Assembly: GCA_937923485.1 (NCBI GenBank)
Contig: CALDUE010000002.1
Coordinates: forward strand, 1 to 41,342
DNA length: 41,342 bases
Origin: an uncultured Saprospiraceae bacterium
GTDB taxonomy: Bacteria > Bacteroidota > Bacteroidia > Chitinophagales > Saprospiraceae
Direction of reading: 5' to 3'
The notes beneath the pieces are model-generated. The model saw only the letters and a list, made by a program, of their open reading frames with translations, had not been told where the DNA came from and made no database searches. This document shows, in pieces, positions 25,517 through 33,319 of the stretch. The translations under genes were made by a program, and so were the position numbers. The stretch's first letter is position 1. Every line of letters begins with the position of its first letter.

Positions 25517-26724
25517 GCTTCGAACTCGATATCTGCGCCAAGCTCCTCATTCCATGGGAGACCATGCTTGGCAAGTTTCTCTAAGAACGGATCAGGGTTG
25601 AACTCCTCCACATTAAAGACACCTTTCCCAGCCCACTCGCCTGTCAACATCATCATCGCGCCCGTCATGGCAGGAACCCCTGTGGTATAGCTCACACCTT
25701 GTGCCCCCGTCTCTTCAAAGGCAGCTGCATGACTACAATTATTCCAGATGTAATATGTCTGTTCTTTACCGTGCTTCACTCCTCGGATTCGACAGCCAAT
25801 GCTCGTCTGACCTGTGTAGTTGTCGCCAAGACTGTCTGGATTTGGAAGCACTGTTTTGAGAAACTCAAGCGGAATAATTTCAACTCCATTATGCATGACA
25901 GGCTCAATACTCGCCATACCGATATTCTCAATGACACGAAGGTGTGTAAGGTATTCTTGACCAAAGGTCATCCAAAAACGAGCGCGTTTTATCGTCGGGA
26001 AATTTTTGACAAGACTTTCTAGTTCCTCATGAAAAAGAAGGTAGCTGTCCTTTGGTCCGACGTCTGGATAGTTGATCACTTTCATGTGCTCGAACGGCTC
26101 CGTTTCGACCCACTTTCCATTCTCCCAATACTTTCCCTTTTGCGTGATTTCGCGAATATTGATCTCAGGGTTAAAGTTGGTAGCAAACGCTTTACCGTGG
26201 TCACCAGCATTCGCATCGACAATATCTAAGTAGTGCATCTCATCGAAGTGATGCTTGTTTGCGTGCGCTGTAAATACCTGCGTGACACCTGGATCAAAAC
26301 CACATCCTAGTACTGCTAGAAGTCCCGCTTCTGCAAAACGATCGTGAAGTTTCCATTGGTGTGAATACTCAAATTTCGCCTCTTCCTTTGGCTCATAATT
26401 GGCCGTATCGAGATAGTGTACCCCCGCGTTGAGACAAGCCTCCATAATGGTGAGGTCTTGGTAAGGAAGTGCAACATGAATTACCATTACTGCACCGAAA
26501 TTTTGAATCAATTTGGTAAGCGCTGGCACATCCTCTGCATCAATGGCGGCTGTTGTAATACGCCTATGCCCAGTACGTTTCATGGCGTCTTGCGCAATGT
26601 CATCACATTTACTTATGGTTCTACTCGCGAGCAGAATTTCACTAAAAATCTCAGGGTGCTGAGCACACTTAACAGTAGTGACTCTGCCGACGCCACCTGC
26701 GCCAATGATGATGACTTTTGCCAT
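25513..26724 (-). CDS. Carboxynorspermidine synthase (carboxyspermidine dehydrogenase), LYS1-like
   Basis: 403 residues of the saccharopine-dehydrogenase superfamily. The N-terminal Rossmann motif is VIIIGAGGVGRVTTVKCAQ; FGAVMVIHVALPYQDLTIMEACLNAGVHYLD and LAVLGCGFDPGVTQVF are characteristic of CANSDH. It reductively condenses aspartate semialdehyde with putrescine (or diaminopropane), using NADPH, to form carboxyspermidine, which NspC then decarboxylates. The adjacent nspC makes this assignment firm over lysine metabolism. It heads the operon; a candidate -7 element lies at 26747. Divergent from the ureohydrolase gene 125 bp away, which would make putrescine. Confidence 0.93.
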   Translation of the reverse strand: MAKVIIIGAGGVGRVTTVKCAQHPEIFSEILLASRTISKCDDIAQDAMKRTGHRRITTAAIDAEDVPALTKLIQNFGAVMVIHVALPYQDLTIMEACLNAGVHYLDTANYEPKEEAKFEYSHQWKLHDRFAEAGLLAVLGCGFDPGVTQVFTAHANKHHFDEMHYLDIVDANAGDHGKAFATNFNPEINIREITQKGKYWENGKWVETEPFEHMKVINYPDVGPKDSYLLFHEELESLVKNFPTIKRARFWMTFGQEYLTHLRVIENIGMASIEPVMHNGVEIIPLEFLKTVLPNPDSLGDNYTGQTSIGCRIRGVKHGKEQTYYIWNNCSHAAAFEETGAQGVSYTTGVPAMTGAMMMLTGEWAGKGVFNVEEFNPDPFLEKLAKHGLPWNEELGADIEFEA

Positions 26725-26746
26725 GGAGGAAAGTTGAAAATTTCCT

Positions 26747-26754
26747 CAAAAATA
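26747..26754 (-). promoter_or_regulatory. Candidate -7 element of the spermidine operon
   Basis: TATTTTTG on the minus strand fits TAnnTTTG exactly, 22 bases before the synthase ATG. A TTTTTTG lies 14 bases further upstream, shorter than the usual spacing for the -33 TTG. Confidence 0.45.
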
Positions 26755-26849
26755 GCAGAAAGGCGATTCAAAAAATTAAGAATTTTGAGCTTCTCTTCGA
26801 TAGCGTACAAAGGCTCTTATCGACTACTTTCACCGTATAAATTTCTAGT

Positions 26850-27884
26850 ATGCGCAAAGGGTACGAAGGCTATAATCCAAACGGTGTGGGTGTTGATAAC
26901 GGCAACTTTCTAGGCTTACCAACGGTCGATGATCCAGCCATTGTTTTTTTGGCCGTTCCTTACGATGCAACTGTCAGTTATGGTGAAGGAACTAGTGGCG
27001 GACCTGAGAATATCCTCGCTGCGAGCGGACAGTTAGATGTTTCTATTCTTGGGTTGAACAAGCCATGGGAATTGGGTTACCGCTGGATCAATTTGCAAGG
27101 AGATTGGCTCGTAGAACATTCGCAAATCCGGACTTATGTCAAAGATGTCATTACCACGCTAGAGAAAGGTAAATCATTAAGCGAAGCGCAGCAGGCCTGC
27201 CTCAAGCTAATCAACGAACACGGTGAAGCGTTGAGGCAATCTGTATTTGAGGCTACAAAAGCTGAAATAGACCGAGGTCATTTCCCGGTGATTGTGGGGG
27301 GCGAGCATTCTATTTCGCTCGGTGCTTTTGAAGCCGCAGCAACACAGGGTGATTTTGGAATTCTACAGATTGACGCCCACATGGACTTACGTGCAGCATA
27401 CGAAGGGTTCGTTTTTTCGCATGCTTCAGTAATGTACAATGCAGTGGAGCGCGTCGCTAACTTGAAGCAGCTTACTCAAGTAGCCATCAGGGACTGGTGT
27501 CCTGAAGAAGAGTCTTATGTGAACACCAACTCCGATCGCATCTCTGTTTTCTATGATGATGAGTTGCAGACTGCGAAGTTGAGTGGTGAGGCTTTCGCCA
27601 AAACCATCGAGCCGATTATCGCTTCACTTCCTGACCGTGTCTGGATCAGTTTTGACATAGATGGTTTGGATCCTTCTTCGTGTGCACATACGGGTACTCC
27701 TGTTCCTGGAGGCTTTTCATTTGCAGAGGCTAAATTTCTCTGCAAAGCCGTCATCGAGAGTGGTCGAACAATAATCGGGTTGGACTTGGTAGAAGTAGCT
27801 CCTGCACCTCACGAGTATGAAGGGGCTATCGCGGCGAGATTGATGTATGAAATTGCCGCAAGAGCAGTTTTGGCGAAAGCCTAG
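26850..27884 (+). CDS. Agmatinase/arginase-family ureohydrolase
   Basis: 344 residues. All Mn2-site motifs are present: GGEHS (150-154), DAHMD (175-179), SHASVMYNA (His191) and SFDIDGLDP (267-275). Ureohydrolases of this type split agmatine (to putrescine and urea) or arginine. Next to the divergent carboxyspermidine genes, agmatinase supplying putrescine is most likely, but arginase or formimidoylglutamase cannot be excluded by eye. It is longer than E. coli SpeB owing to an insert around 65-135. Two copies of the 13-bp repeat lie in it: one gives EAFAKT (27591) and one forms the last residues VLAKA and runs to the stop (27868). TACTTTCA 17 bases before the ATG may be its -7 element. Confidence 0.88.
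   Translation: MRKGYEGYNPNGVGVDNGNFLGLPTVDDPAIVFLAVPYDATVSYGEGTSGGPENILAASGQLDVSILGLNKPWELGYRWINLQGDWLVEHSQIRTYVKDVITTLEKGKSLSEAQQACLKLINEHGEALRQSVFEATKAEIDRGHFPVIVGGEHSISLGAFEAAATQGDFGILQIDAHMDLRAAYEGFVFSHASVMYNAVERVANLKQLTQVAIRDWCPEEESYVNTNSDRISVFYDDELQTAKLSGEAFAKTIEPIIASLPDRVWISFDIDGLDPSSCAHTGTPVPGGFSFAEAKFLCKAVIESGRTIIGLDLVEVAPAPHEYEGAIAARLMYEIAARAVLAKA
27591..27603 (-). repeat. TTTTGGCGAAAGC repeat copy inside the ureohydrolase gene
   Basis: Exact copy, minus orientation, encoding AFAK of EAFAKTIEP in a surface region between the metal-site motifs. Confidence 0.8.
27868..27880 (+). repeat. TTTTGGCGAAAGC repeat copy at the C-terminus of the ureohydrolase
   Basis: Exact copy, opposite orientation to the one at 27591; it encodes the final LAKA residues and is followed within two bases by the stop. 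Confidence 0.8.
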
Positions 27885-27923
27885 TACAGGGGTATGACCT
27901 TAAGCATTACATTTTGACTGACC

Positions 27924-29225
27924 CTAGATTGTCAGTGCACTAAAGTCTGTTTGCAGGAAGTAAGCTGCAAATAATATTACCGTACCAATGAGCCATTCTT
28001 TAATATTGAGGTATTCGCTTAAGCTGTGTTGTTTTCGCGAAAGCAAGACTACGTAGACGATACGCTCAAACCAATAAGCTATCACTGTTCCAACCGCAAT
28101 TCCGAGCAATCCAAGAGAAGGCAGCAATGCTAGACTAACGCATACATTGATAAGACTTTCTACGATGGCGGTAATGGTCATTGTGCGCTCCATATCTAGA
28201 CTGATCATCAAAGGTGTAGTCTGGACAAGTCGAGTTGGTAAGATTAAGAGTATGGTGTTGAAGATGACGTGCGCTCCATAAAATTGCTCTGTGAGCACAA
28301 GCGGGAACCACCATTTACTCGTTGCGCAGAGCACAATTACCAGCACCAGAAACACACGGTTAACCTTCTGACTGCGTCGCTTAAGGTTCTCGAGCATTTC
28401 GCTAATACCTTGCTTCATTTCAGCGAGTGCCGTAGAGCTCATTCCACCTACCACGCCCATGATCAACGGAAGCTCTTGCGCGCCATATCTCCAAATAGCC
28501 AACACGGCTTGTGGGTCGGCGCGCTGGTAGGTGACCAGAAATTGATCGACGATTAGTACGCCTAATCCAGTCAGTCCATAAATACTTAATCCCGAAGCGG
28601 AGGTCCAAAATGTTGACCGCTCTTCTTTTGGCGGAAGCTTGACCTCCTTGGTGCGCATGTACCGCATAAACGTCCAGCCCAAGCGGTAGACCGCGCTGGT
28701 AGCTAATCCCCACATAGCCAGTTGGAAGGGCCAGCCTAGGAGTAGCGGGAAAATAAAGAGTACCAGTTGAAGCACGTTGCTGGTGACCGAATAAGTCAAA
28801 AGCCTAGCAGAAGCTTGATCGGCAATGGCCTCTTGCTCTACAACGGTGCCAGATAATTGGCCAAGAAGAAACGTTCCGAAAGCGGTACCAAATGCAAGGT
28901 CAGGTGTATTCAGAAATGTAGAACCCAACAGCGGTAAGGCCGAACTAAAAAGACCGAAAACAAGTAGACTACCCAATAAAACGATGAGCAGATAATAAAC
29001 GGTCCAACGGTCAGGAGTCGCAGTCTCTTGCCGTATTCGCAAATAGGCATTGCCTAGTCCATTAACCCAGAAAAAAGTTAGGGCATAACCCAGATAGCGT
29101 AACGACTCATAATTACCAATCACGCTAAGGTCCAAGCCAATCTTTGCAAGGGCGACCATGCTTAGCAAAGCAGTTCCCTGACGAAACAATTGATGTGCTT
29201 GTACGGCTCTAGCGAAAGTGATCAA
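27924..29225 (-). CDS. Polysaccharide flippase-like membrane protein (MATE/MOP fold)
   Basis: 433 residues with about 12 hydrophobic segments arranged like Wzx-type O-antigen/polysaccharide flippases (N-terminal LFRQGTALLSMVALAKIGLDLS, later YRADPQAVLAIWRYGAQELPLI and ARLVQTTPLMISLDMERTMTI-like segments). Such proteins flip undecaprenyl-linked sugars across the inner membrane. The start is TTG; the first in-frame ATG (29159) would remove half of the first membrane segment. It follows the saccharopine dehydrogenase gene by 22 bp, so the two are probably cotranscribed. No glycosyltransferases are nearby, so the substrate is unknown. LSRKQH near residue 393 is encoded by the repeat at 28032. Confidence 0.75.
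   Translation of the reverse strand: MITFARAVQAHQLFRQGTALLSMVALAKIGLDLSVIGNYESLRYLGYALTFFWVNGLGNAYLRIRQETATPDRWTVYYLLIVLLGSLLVFGLFSSALPLLGSTFLNTPDLAFGTAFGTFLLGQLSGTVVEQEAIADQASARLLTYSVTSNVLQLVLFIFPLLLGWPFQLAMWGLATSAVYRLGWTFMRYMRTKEVKLPPKEERSTFWTSASGLSIYGLTGLGVLIVDQFLVTYQRADPQAVLAIWRYGAQELPLIMGVVGGMSSTALAEMKQGISEMLENLKRRSQKVNRVFLVLVIVLCATSKWWFPLVLTEQFYGAHVIFNTILLILPTRLVQTTPLMISLDMERTMTITAIVESLINVCVSLALLPSLGLLGIAVGTVIAYWFERIVYVVLLSRKQHSLSEYLNIKEWLIGTVILFAAYFLQTDFSALTI
28032..28044. repeat. TTTTCGCGAAAGC repeat copy inside the flippase gene
   Basis: Exact copy with a fully symmetric TTTCGCGAAA centre; encodes SRK in LLSRKQH, the same peptide type (SRKQ) as the leuS copy at 39090. Confidence 0.8.
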
Positions 29226-29247
29226 AGCATACGGACTTGTTGAATTG

Positions 29248-30591
29248 CTAAGCTAGGACAGACTCGTCGTGCTCGGTAAATCTAACTCCATACTGCTCGA
29301 GCTCTTCAAGCACTGGCTCATACACTTCATTCATCACTGGAATAGTTACTCCCCTACTTGCGATCTTATCTTGTGACATGAGGCGAAGGAAAATCCCTAG
29401 AGGTAAGCCGACGAGCTTAGCCATAGCAGTATCCTTTTCGTCACCACGCAAAATCATGGTGGAGGTTCTTCGACGACTCTTCCCGTTGAGTGAGTAGTCA
29501 AACTCATGCTGCATCACCACGAGGTCACGGTCCTCAGGCTGAAGCTTCCATTTCTTCTCAATAAGGTCTTGCAGAATTAGCGCTGGAGTGGCATTCTTGA
29601 TTGGAATTCTCTTTTTGCGGAAAAGGCCAAGCCAATCAAGTTTTCTCATAACTGGTGAATTAGGTGTTTCACCAAGCAAAGCTGCTATTCTCTCCTTAAC
29701 GCTTTCACCTGCTGGCTCCATGGGAGCATAAGCATCCATGAGTTCATGATAGGACATATGGCCTTCAGCAAGAATTGGGAAGTTCGCATCGGTCATACCA
29801 ATTTGCACAAGTGCATGCCAAGCATCACAGTAGCCAGGATAGCGAAAAGTCCCCCTGACAAGTGTAGGTATATCGTCTAAACCGTATTTGCTTCTATAAA
29901 GCAAACTGTCGCGGTTTGGATACATTTGTAATGTTCCTAGCCCGGCGACTTCAACCATTTTAGTCGCCTTAAATAAACGATTGTAAGGGATACATTTAAG
30001 CTTGTCATCTTCGAGGTAGTGCGCGGTGCCTTGGCCAGCAAGAACGACGTTGCGCGGGTTCCATGTTACTTTATACTTCCAAGGATTGTCTTTTAAAAAT
30101 TCTGGAGCAACCAAACCTCCAGTGTAGGAACGAAATGCATTGATTGTAGCTCCTTGGTCTCGGAGTTCATTGATAGTTTTCATTGCTGACATGTGGTCAA
30201 CTCCGGGGTCGAGGCCCATCTCACCCATGAATATCAGCTCACGATTTCGTGCTTCATCGCCGAGGCGGTAAAGTTCTTTACTCACGTAGCTTGCAGTGAT
30301 GAGATGCTTTCGCAAGCGTATACAATCGTGCGCCACTTCCAAATGAAGGTGAGCAGGAAGTAAAGAGACAACAATATCACTTCTACCAATCAAATCACGT
30401 CGATCATTCGCTTTTGCTACATCTAACCAAGCGGGCACCCCAAGCGGATTACTACCTACTTTTTCTTTTGCTAACTCGAGATTTGAGTCGGCAACGGTTA
30501 CTCGCCATCTCAATTCACTGGCTTTCGTCAAGCAGTAGTCTATCAAAGCCCCTGCCGACCGACCGGCTCCAATAATTAAGATATTCGTCAT
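29248..30591 (-). CDS. Saccharopine dehydrogenase, LYS9-like
   Basis: 447 residues. N-terminal Rossmann motif NILIIGAGRSAGALIDYCL, then VADSNLELAKEKVG, VVSLLPAHLHLEVAHDCI and EMGLDPGVDHMSA, all of the glutamate-forming saccharopine dehydrogenase type. In flavobacteria such enzymes belong to lysine degradation via saccharopine; the LKR partner is not in the window, so the step (saccharopine to glutamate and aminoadipate semialdehyde) is inferred from family. It is a paralogue of the carboxyspermidine synthase 3 kb away but clearly different in sequence. It heads a two-gene unit with the flippase. Confidence 0.88.
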   Translation of the reverse strand: MTNILIIGAGRSAGALIDYCLTKASELRWRVTVADSNLELAKEKVGSNPLGVPAWLDVAKANDRRDLIGRSDIVVSLLPAHLHLEVAHDCIRLRKHLITASYVSKELYRLGDEARNRELIFMGEMGLDPGVDHMSAMKTINELRDQGATINAFRSYTGGLVAPEFLKDNPWKYKVTWNPRNVVLAGQGTAHYLEDDKLKCIPYNRLFKATKMVEVAGLGTLQMYPNRDSLLYRSKYGLDDIPTLVRGTFRYPGYCDAWHALVQIGMTDANFPILAEGHMSYHELMDAYAPMEPAGESVKERIAALLGETPNSPVMRKLDWLGLFRKKRIPIKNATPALILQDLIEKKWKLQPEDRDLVVMQHEFDYSLNGKSRRRTSTMILRGDEKDTAMAKLVGLPLGIFLRLMSQDKIASRGVTIPVMNEVYEPVLEELEQYGVRFTEHDESVLA

Positions 30592-30713
30592 GTTAGTGTT
30601 TGTGTAACCGCTGCAAATAAAGGACTATAAGGCTTACGCCGTGATAAAGATTACTTTGGCCGTAACACTTTTTACCTTCGTACACGTAAAATTAGGAAAG
30701 TCAGAGGGTCTTC

Positions 30714-30722
30714 TACTCTTTG
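30714..30722 (+). promoter_or_regulatory. Candidate -7 element of the cytidine deaminase gene
   Basis: TACTCTTTG resembles TAnnTTTG with one extra base, 25 bases before the ATG. Weak. Confidence 0.3.
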
Positions 30723-30747
30723 CATTCTAGTATTTTGAATACCATAG

Positions 30748-31215
30748 ATGAGCAACCTCACTTTTTCAATTCCTTACATACATCACCAAGTAGAAGATGT
30801 TCCTGCGGATGTCAAGACACTTTGCCTTTCGGCAAAACAAGCCACCTCGCTCTCCTATTCACCCTACAGTAAGTTCCAAGTAGGTGCCTCTGCAAGATTG
30901 ACGGATGGGAAAATTATTCAGGCCGCAAACATGGAAAATGCTGCCTATCCACAATGTTTATGCGCTGAGGCCGTACTTCTAGGAAGCCTGCACAGCCAGT
31001 ATCCCGGACAACAAATCGAAGCTGTCGGAATTGCAGTAACTACAGATCGTGAATTGAAAGGAGTAGCTGCACCTTGTGGCAGTTGTCGCCAGCAACTTTT
31101 CGAAGCTGAAAATCGACAAGGAGCTCCTATCAAGCTCTATCTGCTCGCTGCAGAAGGCGACGTCTACGAGTTTGCGGATATGAAATCTTTACTGCCTTTT
31201 GGATTCGTGCTCTAG
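30748..31215 (+). CDS. cdd: Cytidine deaminase
   Basis: 155 residues. The zinc site is complete: Cys72-Ala-Glu74 (CLCAEAVLLG, Glu as proton shuttle) and Cys110/Cys113 (APCGSCRQQLFE). SYSPYSKFQVGA and NMENAAYPQC are substrate-binding motifs of homotetrameric CDAs. It deaminates cytidine and deoxycytidine to uridines in pyrimidine salvage. CLSAKQATS just before the core is encoded by an exact copy of the 15-bp sister repeat (30824). Convergent with kdsB, 110 bp apart; that gap holds a weak 6-bp hairpin (GCTTTA/TAAAGC) but no clear terminator. Confidence 0.94.
   Translation: MSNLTFSIPYIHHQVEDVPADVKTLCLSAKQATSLSYSPYSKFQVGASARLTDGKIIQAANMENAAYPQCLCAEAVLLGSLHSQYPGQQIEAVGIAVTTDRELKGVAAPCGSCRQQLFEAENRQGAPIKLYLLAAEGDVYEFADMKSLLPFGFVL
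30824..30838 (+). repeat. GCCTTTCGGCAAAAC sister repeat in cdd
   Basis: Exact 15-bp copy encoding LSAKQ upstream of the catalytic core. Confidence 0.65.
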
Positions 31216-31325
31216 CATTCGGTTCTGCGTGTCTTGATCCACGCAAACTCGCGGGAATTCAGCGCGCAACTCCCATCAATGCGCTTTATCGATAATCGCT
31301 AAAGCACACTCCTCCATATTGATGC

Positions 31326-32081
31326 CTACACATCCCGCTCAGTATAAAGTGCATTAGCAGCTTCCAAATCTTCCTGTGTATCAACTCCTCGTGGTGATGG
31401 TTCAACACATGGGCAGATGATCGATTCTCCGTGTGCTAACCAGCGAAGCTGTTCAAGTTTTTCCATCTGTTCTAGCTGATGCTCAGGTAGCTGGGTAATG
31501 CGCATCAAGGTTTCCATCGTGTACCCATAAATACCAATGTGACGGAAGTGCCAGCTCATCTCGTTGACCTCCTCAACATCCCTCACGTGAGGAATTGGAC
31601 TTCTCGAAAAATAAAGTGCTCGCTCATTTACGCCCATGGCCACTTTAACTGCATTGCGATCTAAGAGCACTGCGTCAGTGTCTGTACGTTCGATGGCAGT
31701 GATGATGGCATCTTCGCCAATTTCAAGGCGATTGGCGACTGCTTGTAAGCATGCTTTGCTTATGAACGGTTCGTCTCCTTGCACATTGACGATACGCGCA
31801 TGGGTTGGCAGATTAAGCGCTTTAGCTGCTGCTGCTACCCTATCTGTTCCAGACGGGATTGAAGGTTCGGTGAATACCGCTTCAAAACCCGCAGCTCGCA
31901 CCGCTGTACTGATATCTTGATGATCACAGGCTACAATGATTCGTTCGAAAACATCCGCTTGGTTTATGTTTTGACAGACCCGTACGATAAGTGGCTCTCC
32001 TCCAAGATCAGCAAGCGGCTTTTCCGGAAGGCGCGAAGACGCAAAACGTGCTGGAATAATTGCTATCACATTAGAAGCCAT
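31326..32081 (-). CDS. kdsB: 3-deoxy-manno-octulosonate cytidylyltransferase
   Basis: 251 residues. The N-terminal nucleotide-binding motif IPARFASSRLPEKPLADLGG and VNVQGDEPFI are diagnostic, with SGTDRVAAAAKAL and YFSRSPIPHVRD following. It activates Kdo to CMP-Kdo for the lipopolysaccharide inner core, so the organism makes Kdo-containing LPS. Cytosolic. No other Kdo genes are adjacent. Divergent from the LysM gene, 64 bp between start codons. Confidence 0.96.
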   Translation of the reverse strand: MASNVIAIIPARFASSRLPEKPLADLGGEPLIVRVCQNINQADVFERIIVACDHQDISTAVRAAGFEAVFTEPSIPSGTDRVAAAAKALNLPTHARIVNVQGDEPFISKACLQAVANRLEIGEDAIITAIERTDTDAVLLDRNAVKVAMGVNERALYFSRSPIPHVRDVEEVNEMSWHFRHIGIYGYTMETLMRITQLPEHQLEQMEKLEQLRWLAHGESIICPCVEPSPRGVDTQEDLEAANALYTERDV

Positions 32082-32120
32082 AAAGGATCGTTAAAGTGGA
32101 AAACTTTTGAATTTGTTGTT

Positions 32121-32128
32121 TAGCTTTG
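32121..32128 (+). promoter_or_regulatory. Candidate -7 element of the LysM gene
   Basis: TAGCTTTG fits TAnnTTTG exactly, 17 bases before ATG 32146. No TTG at the usual -33 distance. Confidence 0.45.
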
Positions 32129-32145
32129 TTTCAACACTATTGAAA

Positions 32146-32985
32146 ATGAAACACTTTCTGCTACTCGTGAGCGGGTTGCTTGCTGCTATGACTGCAAGCG
32201 CTACAGGAGACTCGCTAAGTTACTTAACTCCTCAGGATACGGTGATGTTAGAGATTGCACCTGATCAATCCAAATTCACTACCCACACCTTCGCCCCCAA
32301 GCAGACGCTTTATTCCTTAAGTAGGTTCTATGCACAAGACATAGATCAGCTTTATGGGCTCAACCCTCAGCTGTCTAGCCGCACACCTGCCATCGGTGAA
32401 GAGGTGAAAATTGCGGTTCCAAACAAAACCATTACTCGGTTTAGAAAGGAAAACTTTAAGCGAGAGAACTACGCACCGATCTGCTATACCGTTCGCAAAG
32501 GTGAGACCATGTATAATGTCGCCAAACGCGTCTTCAGAATGCCTGTCGATACACTATTGGCAGTCAATGGATTGACATCGACGGTACTGAGTCCAGGACA
32601 GGTCTTACAAGTTGGTTGGATGTCAACCAATGGATCAGCTAACAAGATCGTGAAGCGGGAAATGAGCCCGCTTCAACGCAAGAGCTACGCTAATTACAAG
32701 AGCTACCAAGCGCAGTCCACACACCGTGCGCCATCAAGAGGTGTGGCTTCTTGGAGTCCAGGCACAGGTGAGGCGAGTGGGACGTTGTTTGCCTTATACA
32801 ATGGTGCGAGGCCAGGCACTTACCTCAAAGTGACGAATACCGCGAATAATAAGTATGCATACGTCCGAGTGATTGGCAAGCCTTCCGACAACAGTAGAAA
32901 AGAGCAAATTGACATTCAAGTTTCTGGAACGGTTGCTCGCTTATTGGGAGTTAGTAAAGGGAATTTTTATGTGCAAATAGAGTAG
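32146..32985 (+). CDS. LysM protein with RlpA-like C-terminal domain
   Basis: 279 residues from ATG 32146; the open frame starts earlier at a TTG, but MKHFLLLVSGLLAAMTASA is a clean signal peptide and the promoter element lies between. Two LysM domains (about 46-91 and 113-158; the second YTVRKGETMYNVAKRVF with NGL and GQVL) bind peptidoglycan. The last 80 residues (GVASWSPGTGEASGTLFAL, LKVTNTANNKYAYVRVIG) look like the double-psi beta-barrel of RlpA, but I see no catalytic Asp like that of lytic RlpA, so binding more than cleavage is likely. Periplasmic, probably in cell-wall organisation. Confidence 0.85.
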   Translation: MKHFLLLVSGLLAAMTASATGDSLSYLTPQDTVMLEIAPDQSKFTTHTFAPKQTLYSLSRFYAQDIDQLYGLNPQLSSRTPAIGEEVKIAVPNKTITRFRKENFKRENYAPICYTVRKGETMYNVAKRVFRMPVDTLLAVNGLTSTVLSPGQVLQVGWMSTNGSANKIVKREMSPLQRKSYANYKSYQAQSTHRAPSRGVASWSPGTGEASGTLFALYNGARPGTYLKVTNTANNKYAYVRVIGKPSDNSRKEQIDIQVSGTVARLLGVSKGNFYVQIE

Positions 32986-32988
32986 TTG

Positions 32989-33062
32989 GGGCCTGCGGTG
33001 CTGCCGGTAGGGACGTTGTTGGCCTTCGGCGATAAGGGCCTGCGGCGCTACTTTAGGGACGT
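32989..33062. repeat. Direct repeat GGGCCTGCGG...AGGGACGT
   Basis: Two copies, 32989-33016 and 33036-33062, of GGGCCTGCGGYGCT-(5-6)-TAGGGACGT, start just after the LysM stop. They occupy the first quarter of the 334-bp gap 32986-33319; the rest is AT-rich with no gene, apart from the candidate promoter of the thiolase gene. Confidence 0.7.
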
Positions 33063-33280
33063 AATTGGGCTTTGGAGCGGGGAGATTTAGTTATATTTTT
33101 TATTTAAACAGAATACGAGATATAAATCAATGTAAGTCATTATTTATTGAGGATTGATAAAATAACAACTCATAGCCTTGCGCATTATAAAGTATAGGTA
33201 GTCAGTCTACATTCTGAAGGACAAGGATCGTCTTTTACCGCCGAGTGATTAAAAGGGCAGATTCCATCCGCCTGATTCAT

Positions 33281-33288
33281 TACTTTCG
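33281..33288 (+). promoter_or_regulatory. Candidate -7 element of the thiolase gene
   Basis: TACTTTCG, one mismatch from TAnnTTTG and identical to the element before the phosphoribosyltransferase gene; 31 bases before the ATG. No clear -33 TTG. Confidence 0.35.
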
Positions 33289-33319
33289 CAGCCCCAACCA
33301 TTAAAACTCGAAAATCATA

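Noticed and set aside
29248-30591. Second carboxyspermidine synthase
   Set aside because: Sequence motifs fit the LYS9-type saccharopine dehydrogenase and there is no nspC partner beside it.
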